This document shows positions 17,442 through 25,848 of a DNA stretch of 64,000 nt, piece by piece; position 1 is the first letter of the stretch, and each line of letters starts with the position of its first letter. Made by a program: the position numbers and the translations under genes. Below the pieces are notes generated by a model that was not told the origin of the DNA, ran no database searches, and worked only from the letters and a program-made list of their open reading frames with translations. Origin of the DNA: an uncultured Mobiluncus sp. (GTDB taxonomy: Bacteria > Actinomycetota > Actinomycetes > Actinomycetales > Actinomycetaceae); the NCBI RefSeq assembly GCF_947087965.1, contig NZ_CAMUES010000001.1, positions 248,001 to 312,000 on the forward strand. The letters are read 5' to 3'.

Positions 17442-19526
17442 ATGGCTTCCAAGTTCGACCCTGATGACCTGCAAAAGGTACGCGAAGCTATCCCCATTGA
17501 GTCGGTGGTCAGCGACTATGTGAGCCTGCAGCGCAAAGGCAGCTCACTGATGGGCTTGTGCCCGTTCCATGACGAAAAAACGGCGTCTTTTAGCGTGACA
17601 CCGGTGCGCAATATGTGGCACTGCTTCGGTTGCGGCGAGGGTGGGGACACTATTGACTTTGTGCAGCGCATCGAAGGGCTGACTTTCCCCGAAGCTGTCG
17701 AATTTTTAGCCGCGAAAGCCGGAATCACAATGCATTACGTAGAGGGCGCGGCCATCACGAAAGAGCACGTGGAGCCGGGGACACGGCAACGTTTGCTGGA
17801 ATGCAACCGGGTCGCACAGGATTATTTCGTATCCCAACTAGTGTCGCCGGGGGCAGGGACGGCACGAAATTTCATTGAAGGACGAGCTTTCACTTCCCAA
17901 GACGCCGCCCGTTTTGGCATGGGCTACGCCCCACCCGGCTGGAATAACCTCACCGATTACCTCCGTTCGAAAGGCTTCACCGACCAGGAAATCGTGACGG
18001 TCGGTCTGGGCAAACGGGGGCAACGCGGCATCTATGACGTGTTTCGGGACCGAGTTATGTGGCCTATCAAAGATGCGACCGGAACCATACTGGGTTTCGG
18101 CGGACGGCGTTTAGACGATTCAGATCCGCAAGTCCCGAAATACATCAACACCCCAGAATCTCCGATTTATCACAAGTCCTCGGTGCTCTACGGTCTGGAT
18201 TTGGCTCGGCCGAACATCGGTAAAGAGCGGCGCTGCGTCATCGTGGAGGGCTACACCGACGTGATGGCGGCGCATTTGTCCGGCATCACCACTGCGGTCG
18301 CGACCTGCGGTACCGCTTTTACAGACGAACACGCGAAACAGATTCGCCGGTTCATCGGGACTTCCGCGGACAGCGCCTCCTCGCTGAAGCTACCTGGCGG
18401 CCTGCCTCCGCGTGGCGGAGAAGTCATCTTCACTTTTGACGGTGACGCCGCCGGGCAAGCCGCAGCTCTCAAGGCTTTCCGCACCGATCAGGACTTTGCC
18501 TCTCAGGCTTTTGTGGCAGTTGCTGACGATGGTTTGGATCCCTGTGACTTGCGGATGCAGCGCGGTCCCGGAGCGGTTCGCGACCTGATTGAGAGTCGCC
18601 GACCCCTATTTGATTTCGTGTTGAAAACCATCATCTCTAAATATGACTTGGAAAGCCCCGCAGCCCGCATCGACGCTATGCGCGCGGCTGCCCCGGTGGT
18701 GGCGGAAATTCGCGACAAGGCATTGCGAACCGAATACGTCAAGCAACTGAGCGGCTGGTTGGGAGCTAATGTTAGGGACACCTGGTACGCGGTCAATGAG
18801 GCTTGGAAACAGATTCGTGCCCAACAGCGCGCTGGTGCCAGCTCCAATCAGTCGTCACATCCGGGACCGGGGGGACCCGGCAATGCTTCACACGGTAGTG
18901 GAAACGGCGTCAATCCCGCAAACTTGGCCGGTGGTCCCGCGGCGGGCTCGACCCAGATTTTTCCGCAAACTCGGCTGGACCCGGCAGTGGACACCGATCC
19001 GATTTGGCGGGTGGAACGTGATGTGCTGATAGCAGCTTTGCAGTTTCCCGGCTTAGCTGCCCAAACTGCTTTTGACGCGTTGGATCCGCAGAGTTTCACC
19101 CAACCCACTTTGCGCGCCATCTTTGAAGTCATCGCCGCGATTGGAGGTACCGAGGAATATCAGCGCCTGGCTGAGGCCGCCCAAGCAGCGGGTGAACCAA
19201 ATCCGGGAAACCTGGCCCTGAACCGGTGGGCTGCGGCGGTGAAAGCCCAGGCTGGTCCCGTCTTGGTGGGGGCGTTGACGAACTTGGCGACCCGTCCGGC
19301 GCCTCTCTATGAAACGAATCAGTCAACCCAGGAAACCCAGTCCGCGGCAGAGTCTTGGGTGCAAAACGCGGTGGAATCCATGGAGCGCAAGGGATTGAAC
19401 GCCAAAATCGCCAGCCTGAAAGCCCAGTTGCGCCGTCTCGACTCCGGCTCACCGGAAAAGCCAGAAGTGTTTGCAAAACTCATCAATCTGGAAAACCGAA
19501 TGCGTGAACTAAACCCCGAATTCTGA
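17442..19526 (+). CDS. dnaG: DNA primase
   Basis: Makes RNA primers for replication. Zinc-binding domain CPFHDEKTASFSV...WHCFGCGEGGD near residues 40-70, catalytic domain with the ERYGIGYAP-like block ARFGMGYAPPGW, and TOPRIM metal-binding motifs VEGYTDVMAAH and FTFDGDAAGQ. An insert of about 18 residues (IGTSADSASSLKL...) separates the two TOPRIM strands, longer than usual. A Gly/Ser/Pro/Asn-rich linker (near residues 465-500) leads to the C-terminal helicase-binding domain. 694 aa, intact. Confidence 0.95.
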   Translation: MASKFDPDDLQKVREAIPIESVVSDYVSLQRKGSSLMGLCPFHDEKTASFSVTPVRNMWHCFGCGEGGDTIDFVQRIEGLTFPEAVEFLAAKAGITMHYVEGAAITKEHVEPGTRQRLLECNRVAQDYFVSQLVSPGAGTARNFIEGRAFTSQDAARFGMGYAPPGWNNLTDYLRSKGFTDQEIVTVGLGKRGQRGIYDVFRDRVMWPIKDATGTILGFGGRRLDDSDPQVPKYINTPESPIYHKSSVLYGLDLARPNIGKERRCVIVEGYTDVMAAHLSGITTAVATCGTAFTDEHAKQIRRFIGTSADSASSLKLPGGLPPRGGEVIFTFDGDAAGQAAALKAFRTDQDFASQAFVAVADDGLDPCDLRMQRGPGAVRDLIESRRPLFDFVLKTIISKYDLESPAARIDAMRAAAPVVAEIRDKALRTEYVKQLSGWLGANVRDTWYAVNEAWKQIRAQQRAGASSNQSSHPGPGGPGNASHGSGNGVNPANLAGGPAAGSTQIFPQTRLDPAVDTDPIWRVERDVLIAALQFPGLAAQTAFDALDPQSFTQPTLRAIFEVIAAIGGTEEYQRLAEAAQAAGEPNPGNLALNRWAAAVKAQAGPVLVGALTNLATRPAPLYETNQSTQETQSAAESWVQNAVESMERKGLNAKIASLKAQLRRLDSGSPEKPEVFAKLINLENRMRELNPEF

Positions 19527-19632
19527 CCTGTTTTATGTACCCGTGCGGGTAAATCCGCACAATTTGCGACCTTACGCCATATTTTGCTGAAGCCTCGGTT
19601 CGCTGTTCAGGAAAAGTACCCGGGAGTGCGAC

Positions 19633-20451
19633 CTAGAAACCGGATGCGGGATAGCGAAGTTCCAACTGTGCCAACGGCAGCTGTCCCGGCGCGGACTGGG
19701 GACCACCCACTGTGACGAAAGTACCCCAGTTGCCCATCTGCGGACCTGCCAAACGGGTGGGCTGGCCCAGTTCGCCCATCCCAATCAAAATCGTGGGTCT
19801 GTGGGTCAGCAGGAAAGTGGTCTTTCCGCCCTGTTGGAGATTTGCCAGTTGTTGGGGGTTTTGTGGTGAAAAAGCCGCCTTAGACACGTCCGCTCCCAAA
19901 TTGAGCTGATAAATGAGCAGGTCGCTGACTTCCCTCTCGCTGTTAGGGGAAGGCTCCCAACAGTGACGGGACAGGATGACGCCCGTACCGTTGGCGTGAA
20001 TGTTGCGCAACAGGCCTACCACGCGTTTCTCATTGTCCTCTTGCGTGTGGGGATCCTCGGCCGCGGCGGCGGCTTGTTCCGCGGTCATGCCAATGAAAGG
20101 ATAATTCGACTCTACATCCACCCAGTCGGCGCACTTCGCGGCCTGCGCCACGAGGCGTTCATAAACTTCCGCGGTAATCGAGACGGGTCCTCCCTCAGTT
20201 CGGAAAGTCGCCAAGATGGGCCGTTTGACCTGTTCACGAGCCTGCCGGAGGAGGTTTGCGACTTCGGCAAAGTCATGTTTCGTGCCTTGGAAAGATCCGC
20301 GGGACAGCCACGCCCCATCCAAACGAATCTCGACCAGTTCGACTCGCGGATGCATATCGCGGATGAGCCGTTCATAGCCCAGCATCCCCGGATTCACCGA
20401 GGTGATAAAAGTGGGCCGGCGCCAATCCGCAAATAAATCAGACATATTCAT
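19633..20451 (-). CDS. aroD: Type I 3-dehydroquinate dehydratase
   Basis: Shikimate-pathway enzyme forming 3-dehydroshikimate through a lysine Schiff base. Visible blocks: VELVEIRLDGAW, ILATFRTEGGP, the catalytic His in ILSRHCWEPSPN, the Schiff-base Lys in GADVSKAAFSPQN, and the C-terminal MGELGQPTRL...GTFVTVGG...GQLPLAQL. 272 aa, slightly longer than enteric AroD. Two in-frame starts (MNM) two codons apart. Convergent with dnaG; no partner genes adjacent. Confidence 0.85.
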   Translation of the reverse strand: MNMSDLFADWRRPTFITSVNPGMLGYERLIRDMHPRVELVEIRLDGAWLSRGSFQGTKHDFAEVANLLRQAREQVKRPILATFRTEGGPVSITAEVYERLVAQAAKCADWVDVESNYPFIGMTAEQAAAAAEDPHTQEDNEKRVVGLLRNIHANGTGVILSRHCWEPSPNSEREVSDLLIYQLNLGADVSKAAFSPQNPQQLANLQQGGKTTFLLTHRPTILIGMGELGQPTRLAGPQMGNWGTFVTVGGPQSAPGQLPLAQLELRYPASGF

Positions 20452-20639
20452 ACTTTAGCCCCCCGAGGCAGCAGCCGAGGGGCGGGAACGTTTTTTCTTT
20501 AGTCAGGCTTGCGAAAATCAAAACATAGCTCTGAGGCCTGATGAGCTGGAATCCTCCGGTTTAAAGCCTTACGGGGAGGGTGATGGAGCCGGGGCGTTAG
20601 AATCAAACCGCACAAAAACACCAGAGCAAAGGGGCAACA

Positions 20640-22307
20640 GTGGCCGATTTTTTCTATGCTGATATCCTGCCGCACGGCGAGGACACTTATACATACCGCA
20701 AACTGACCAGCGAGGGCGTTAGCGAAATCGAGGGGCCGGACGGGACGAAATTCCTGAAGGTCGAACCGGAAGCACTGACCCTGCTGGCAGAAACGGCTTT
20801 CCACGACATTTCCCACTACCTGCGCACCGCTCACCTGCAGCAGCTACGCAAGATTCTCGACGACCCCGAGGCATCGGGCAACGACAAGTTCGTGGCGATG
20901 GACCTGTTGCGTAACGCAAACATCGCGGCAGCGGGAGTCCTGCCCATGTGCCAGGACACGGGCACCGCCATTATCAAGGGTGAGCGCGGTCAGCACGTGT
21001 TGACCCCCGGCCCGGATGAGGAAGCGCTGTCCCGTGGGGTTTACAACGCCTACACGAAACTGAATCTGCGGTATTCCCAAAACAGCCCCCTGTCCATGTA
21101 CGAGGAAAAGAACACCGGGTGCAACCTTCCGGCGCAGGTGGAGCTGTATGCCGAGACTGCCCCGGGGCACGAAGCGGAGTACCGTTTCTTGTTTATGGCC
21201 AAGGGCGGCGGCTCGGCCAATAAGTCCTACCTCTACCAGATGACCAAGGCGATTCTTGACCCTGAACACATGATGCAGTTCCTGGAGGAAAAGATTCGCT
21301 CGCTGGGCACGGCTGCCTGTCCGCCCTATCACTTGGCAATCGTCATCGGCGGCACTTCCGCGGAATACACACTCAAGACCGCGAAGTACGCTTCGGCTCA
21401 CTACCTGGACGGCTTGCCCACCCACGGCGGCGAACAGGCGCAAGGGTTCCGCGACCTGAAGATGGAAGAGGAAGTCCTTGACCTGACCCGCCACATGGGC
21501 ATTGGTGCCCAGTTTGGCGGCAAGTATTTCTGCCATGACGTGCGGGTCGTGCGCCTGCCGCGCCACGGTGCCTCCCTGCCGGTAGCCATCGCAGTCTCTT
21601 GCTCGGCCGACCGGCAATGTGTGGCAAAGATCAACAAGGACGGGGTGTTCATCGAAGCCTTGGACACTGATCCGGGACGTTTCATGCCCGACCCCACTAC
21701 TGCGGAACTGGGCGGAGACGAAGCGGTAAAGATTGACTTGAACCGCCCGATGAAGGACGTCCTTGCTGAACTCACCAAGTACCCCATCAAGACCCGACTT
21801 TCCCTGACTGGAACCCTCATCGTGGCTCGTGACATCGCCCACGCCAAACTCCGTGACCGTCTGGAGCAGGAAGGCGACCTGCCCCAATACTTCAAAGACC
21901 ACCCGGTGTACTACGCGGGTCCGGCGAAAACCCCCGAGGGCATGCCCTCCGGGTCATTCGGGCCGACCACGGCTTCGCGTATGGACCCCTATGTGGACCT
22001 GTTCCAAGCCCACGGCGGCTCGATGATTATGCTGGCCAAGGGCAATCGTGGCCAGGTCGTCACTGATGCCTGCCGCAAACACGGTGGTTTTTACCTTGGT
22101 TCTATCGGCGGTCCCGCCGCGGAGCTGGCCGCCCATTCCATTAAGAAAGTCGAGGTGCTGGAATACCCTGAGCTTGGCATGGAAGCCGTGTGGAAGATTG
22201 AAGTCGAGGACTTCCCGGCTTTCATCGTGGTGGACGACAAAGGCAACAATTTCTTTGAGGGATTGGACAAAGTGGTACTCACCCTCAAAGTACCACCGAA
22301 GAAGTAG
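20640..22307 (+). CDS. fum: Fumarate hydratase, class I
   Basis: Oxygen-sensitive [4Fe-4S] enzyme interconverting fumarate and malate. The alpha and beta domains are fused in one chain of 555 aa. Likely cluster cysteines lie in GVLPMCQDTGTA, GTAACPPYHLAI and AVSCSADRQC. C-terminal beta domain: TGTLIVARDIAHAK...GPTTASRMDPYVD...GGSMIMLAKGNRG. GTG start. A terminator follows at 22330. Confidence 0.94.
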   Translation: MADFFYADILPHGEDTYTYRKLTSEGVSEIEGPDGTKFLKVEPEALTLLAETAFHDISHYLRTAHLQQLRKILDDPEASGNDKFVAMDLLRNANIAAAGVLPMCQDTGTAIIKGERGQHVLTPGPDEEALSRGVYNAYTKLNLRYSQNSPLSMYEEKNTGCNLPAQVELYAETAPGHEAEYRFLFMAKGGGSANKSYLYQMTKAILDPEHMMQFLEEKIRSLGTAACPPYHLAIVIGGTSAEYTLKTAKYASAHYLDGLPTHGGEQAQGFRDLKMEEEVLDLTRHMGIGAQFGGKYFCHDVRVVRLPRHGASLPVAIAVSCSADRQCVAKINKDGVFIEALDTDPGRFMPDPTTAELGGDEAVKIDLNRPMKDVLAELTKYPIKTRLSLTGTLIVARDIAHAKLRDRLEQEGDLPQYFKDHPVYYAGPAKTPEGMPSGSFGPTTASRMDPYVDLFQAHGGSMIMLAKGNRGQVVTDACRKHGGFYLGSIGGPAAELAAHSIKKVEVLEYPELGMEAVWKIEVEDFPAFIVVDDKGNNFFEGLDKVVLTLKVPPKK

Positions 22308-22329
22308 TTATTAGCGATTTATTATTGGG

Positions 22330-22363
22330 CGGGCGCCTCGGGGAGTAATCTTCGGGGCGCCCG
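22330..22363 (+). terminator. Rho-independent terminator after the fumarase gene
   Basis: Stem CGGGCGCCTCG / CGGGGCGCCCG (one G-T wobble) with a 12-base loop, followed by TTCTAT. It starts about 20 bp after the stop codon. Confidence 0.75.
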
Positions 22364-22560
22364 TTCTATATGGGCAGACGAAAGCTGCTTTGTAGGGGAA
22401 TTTTACGGGAAAATGCACCCAGAACGTGAATGCACTCCTGTATTAAATCTGTGGCTAAATACACGGATAAAAACAACTTCCATGCGATACACTTTTTATC
22501 GTCCAACTCATGAACCTATGAGCTGTGCGTACAACGAAGTATTCGCGGAGGGTTTTTACG

Positions 22561-23721
22561 ATGATTATTGGTGTACCCAAGGAAATTATGAGCGGTGAAG
22601 ACCGCGTGGCTGCTACCCCGGAAACGGTGGCAGATATGGTCGGGAAGGGCTTAACCGTCCTGGTCGAAACCGGCGCCGGAGAAGGTTCCTTCTTCCATGA
22701 CCCGGAGTATGTCTCGGCTGGAGCTGAGATGGTTAGCGATCCGGAAGAAATCTACCAGCGGGCGGACCTGATTTTGAAAGTCAAGGAACCGCTGTTCAAC
22801 GAGGCCAAGGGTCGCTCCGAAGTTTCGATGATGCATAAAGGCCAATACTTAATTACGTTTATTCACCCGGCTGCTCCGCCCAACCACGAGATGGTCAAGG
22901 AGATGGCGGCGCAGGGCGTTATTTCGCTGTCTTTGGACGGTGTGCCGCGTATTTCTCGGGCACAAAACTTGGACGCCCTGACTTCTATGAGTACGTGTGC
23001 CGGGTATAAAGGCATCCTGTTGGCGGCGAACTACCAGCCGTCCTTTATGCCGTTGATTCACAGCGCTATCGGACGTATTGACCCGCTGAAGGTGCTGGTC
23101 GTCGGGGTAGGCGTGGGTGGTTTGCAAGCCCTGGCTACCGCGAAGCGTCTGGGCGCCGTGGTGCACGCTGCCGACATTCGCCCGATGGCATCCGAACAGG
23201 CCACTTCCCTGGGCGCCAAGCCGGTTGAACTCGGGGTGGATCCTGAGAAGGCCATTGGTGAAGGCGGCTATGCCCAGGCTCTGCCCGAAGAAGAGCTGGT
23301 CAAAGAGCGTGCTGCTCTGGCTAAGGTCATTCCTGATATGGACATTATCTTTGCTTCGGCTCTGGTGCCGGGCCATTTGGCTCCACGACTCATTACCGAA
23401 GACATGGTGAAATCCATGAAGCCCGGTTCGGTCATCGTGGATATTTCCATTGACCAAGGCGGCAACTGCGAAATCACTCCCCCGGGCAAGGTGGAAGTCA
23501 AGCACCACGTCACCCTGGTGGGGATTAAGAACATCCCCGGTATGCTGCCGAAGAGCTCGACCTTCATGTTCGCCAAGAACATTGCCAACTTCGTGGACTT
23601 CCTGGTCAAGGACGGCCAAATCGTCCTAGATCGCAGTGACGAAATCATCGCCAAGACCCTCACGACTATCGACGGCGAAATCGTTCACGTTGGTGCGCGC
23701 GAGGCAATGGGCCTGGCCTAA
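22561..23721 (+). CDS. pntAA: NAD(P) transhydrogenase subunit alpha, part 1 (NAD-binding)
   Basis: Soluble NAD(H)-binding domain I of proton-translocating transhydrogenase, which reduces NADP+ with NADH at the expense of the proton gradient. Family features: MIIGVPKEIMSGEDRVAATP, MSTCAGYKGI, the Rossmann VVGVGVGGLQALATAKRLGA, and VIVDISIDQGGNCE. It is closely related to alanine dehydrogenase, but the two following genes settle the assignment. ATG 22561 (GGAGGG 8 bp upstream) is preferred to an in-frame GTG at 22525; 386 aa. Confidence 0.93.
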   Translation: MIIGVPKEIMSGEDRVAATPETVADMVGKGLTVLVETGAGEGSFFHDPEYVSAGAEMVSDPEEIYQRADLILKVKEPLFNEAKGRSEVSMMHKGQYLITFIHPAAPPNHEMVKEMAAQGVISLSLDGVPRISRAQNLDALTSMSTCAGYKGILLAANYQPSFMPLIHSAIGRIDPLKVLVVGVGVGGLQALATAKRLGAVVHAADIRPMASEQATSLGAKPVELGVDPEKAIGEGGYAQALPEEELVKERAALAKVIPDMDIIFASALVPGHLAPRLITEDMVKSMKPGSVIVDISIDQGGNCEITPPGKVEVKHHVTLVGIKNIPGMLPKSSTFMFAKNIANFVDFLVKDGQIVLDRSDEIIAKTLTTIDGEIVHVGAREAMGLA

Positions 23722-23739
23722 ACTGACCCTAGAACGCGA

Positions 23740-23783
23740 CGATTAGGGCGGCCGGCCGGTCAACGGTGAGGTCGCCCTAATCG
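23740..23783 (+). promoter_or_regulatory. Inverted repeat between pntAA and pntAB
   Basis: Perfect 11-bp arms CGATTAGGGCG / CGCCCTAATCG around a 22-base interior, with no T-run after it. It sits in an unusually long 155-bp gap inside the pnt operon and may process or partly terminate the transcript to set subunit ratio. Confidence 0.55.
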
Positions 23784-23876
23784 ATGCCTCGGGGTGGTGG
23801 CGAATACATTCACCACCCTCGCTTGGCTATATTTTCATGAAATTCCTAAGAAAACCGTAACCCAAGGAGAAAATCG

Positions 23877-24203
23877 ATGACTCCATTCCAAGGCGTGTTA
23901 TTGGTCGTGCTGGTGGTGTTTACCCTGGTCGGCTACAAAATAATCAGCCAAGTTCCCAGTCTTTTACACACCCCGTTGATGAGCGGGATGAACGCCTTTT
24001 CCGGCGTGACCGTGCTGGGCTGTCTGAGTGCGGCCGCGTTAGCGGTGAGCCTGGGATCAAAAGCGCTGGGCTTGCTGGCGGTCGCGCTGGCGATGGTGAA
24101 TATTGTCGGCGGGTTTGGGGTCACTGACCGGATGCTGCGGATGTTCGATAAGAAACACAAGCCCGTCGCCGGTGGGGGCACTCAGGCCGGAGAGGGGGAG
24201 TAG
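23877..24203 (+). CDS. pntAB: NAD(P) transhydrogenase subunit alpha, part 2 (membrane)
   Basis: 108-residue membrane subunit with three or four helices, including the conserved VPSLLHTPLMSGMNAFSGV segment and VNIVGGFGVTDRMLRMF. Together with PntB it forms the proton channel. ATG 23877 is preceded by AAGGAG. The gap to pntB is 2 bp. Confidence 0.93.
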   Translation: MTPFQGVLLVVLVVFTLVGYKIISQVPSLLHTPLMSGMNAFSGVTVLGCLSAAALAVSLGSKALGLLAVALAMVNIVGGFGVTDRMLRMFDKKHKPVAGGGTQAGEGE

Positions 24204-24205
24204 TC

Positions 24206-25759
24206 ATGGGTAACAACTTGAATTTGATGGGGGCACAAGGCCCGAATAGTCTCCTCTACTATGCCGTCTCGGTAGTGCTGGTGATACTGGTGCTGGTGGG
24301 ATTAAATATGCTCTCTAGGGTACAGACAGCGGTGCGTGGCAACCTTCTGGGCGCCTTGGCGATGGCTTTGGCTATCGTGGCTACACTGTGGAACTTCGGA
24401 ATCCTCAGCGCTGTCGAACTCTATGCCGCAATGCTGGTCGGGGCGTTATTCGGGGTCATCATCTGGCGTAAGACCAAGATGATTCGGATGCCACAAACCG
24501 TGGCTCTGCTCAACGGATTGGGCGGCATGGCCTCGATGCTCGCCGGAGCCCTAGCCTTGACCGGACATGCTGATAACAATGCTTTTGCCCAGTTCACTGC
24601 CGGTTTAGCGGTCGCTGTCGGTGGTGCTACCTTCTTTGGCTCCCTGATTGCGGCAGGCAAACTGCATCAAATCCTGGATCAGCACCCGAAGGTGCTTCCC
24701 GCGCACTCCGTGTGGGTGGGTCTGAGCTTGGTCGTCAGCCTGGGTGCCGCTCTGGCTTACGTTTTTCCGCCGTTCAGCAGTCCGGGTGTGGCGCAAACGG
24801 TGTTGCTTATCCTCCAGATTGTGGCCGCCAACCTGTTTGGTTACCTGCTGGCGGTGCGGGTGGGCGGAGCCGATATGCCCATCACGATTTCCCTGCTGAA
24901 CTCCCTGTCCGGGGTGGCGGGAGCTATCGCCGGCCTGGCCATCTCTGATCTGCTGTTGGTGGCTATCGGAGCCATTGTGGGGGCTTCCGGTCTGCTGTTG
25001 ACCCAGATCATGTGCCGGGCGATGAACCGCCACCTCATGGATATTTTGCTGGGCAAGACTTCCGTCAGCACCGCTGCTGCTGCTGCCACTCCCGCAACGT
25101 CAACTGAAGATGAATCGGAAAAACCGGACGAATCGGTTGGTGAGAGCAAGCCTGAAACTAGCGACACTGCTTCTGCCAGCGCACCTGCACCCGCAGCACC
25201 TGCCGTGGACCCGGAAACCACTTTCGCCGACTGGGTAGAAAATGCCCAGCGCGTCATCCTGGTGCCTGGCTACGGCATGGCTCTGTCTCAAGCCCAAGCC
25301 CAGGTCAAACGCCTGTTGGACTACCTAGAAAAGGCCGGAAAGAACGTGGACTTCGCAATTCACCCGGTGGCGGGCCGGATGCCCGGACACATGAACGTAT
25401 TGTTGGCCGAAGTTGACGTGGACTATGAAAAACTGCGGGAAATGAAGGACATCAACGATGACTTCGCGACCGCGGATTTGACCGTAGTCGTTGGGGCTAA
25501 CGACGTGATGAACCCGGCGGCCAATACCGCTGAAGGAACCCCAATCTATGGGATGCCCGTGCTGAACGTGGGGGACTGCGCCCACGTGGCCATCTTTAAC
25601 TTCGATCTGAAACCGGGCTATGCCGGGGTGGAAAACCCGCTGTATGCCCGGGCTGAGACCGAACCAGACCGGGTGCTGATTTTCCAAGGCGACGCTAAGG
25701 AAACCTTGGCGGCACGGCTGGATGCAATCGGGGCGCCGCCTGCGCTTGAGTTGTATTAG
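24206..25759 (+). CDS. pntB: NAD(P) transhydrogenase subunit beta
   Basis: Eight or nine membrane helices followed by the NADP(H)-binding domain III (VILVPGYGMALSQAQAQVKR, HPVAGRMPGHMNVLLAEVDV, VVVGANDVMNPAAN). At 517 aa it is about 50 residues longer than usual because of an Ala/Pro/Glu/Ser-rich, probably disordered linker (STAAAAATPATSTEDESEK onward, near residues 290-345) between the membrane part and domain III. The rest looks standard. Confidence 0.93.
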   Translation: MGNNLNLMGAQGPNSLLYYAVSVVLVILVLVGLNMLSRVQTAVRGNLLGALAMALAIVATLWNFGILSAVELYAAMLVGALFGVIIWRKTKMIRMPQTVALLNGLGGMASMLAGALALTGHADNNAFAQFTAGLAVAVGGATFFGSLIAAGKLHQILDQHPKVLPAHSVWVGLSLVVSLGAALAYVFPPFSSPGVAQTVLLILQIVAANLFGYLLAVRVGGADMPITISLLNSLSGVAGAIAGLAISDLLLVAIGAIVGASGLLLTQIMCRAMNRHLMDILLGKTSVSTAAAAATPATSTEDESEKPDESVGESKPETSDTASASAPAPAAPAVDPETTFADWVENAQRVILVPGYGMALSQAQAQVKRLLDYLEKAGKNVDFAIHPVAGRMPGHMNVLLAEVDVDYEKLREMKDINDDFATADLTVVVGANDVMNPAANTAEGTPIYGMPVLNVGDCAHVAIFNFDLKPGYAGVENPLYARAETEPDRVLIFQGDAKETLAARLDAIGAPPALELY

Positions 25760-25802
25760 TTCCTGAATTTGAGCCGGATTCCGCGAGGGTGACGAGCCAA
25801 AA

Positions 25803-25837
25803 ACCGGGCGCTCCGAGGATTCTCGGGGCGCCCGGCT
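25803..25837. terminator. Bidirectional terminator between pntB and the efflux gene
   Basis: Stem ACCGGGCGCTCCGAG / CTCGGGGCGCCCGGCT with short loop, followed by GGTTTT on plus and preceded by AAAA on the other side. It lies between two convergent genes. Confidence 0.75.
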
Positions 25838-25848
25838 GGTTTTCAGTC

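Noticed and set aside
20459..20500. Terminator hairpin upstream of aroD
   Set aside because: The GC-rich run pairs only with a 2x2 internal loop, so the stem is weak; the following T-run alone is not enough.
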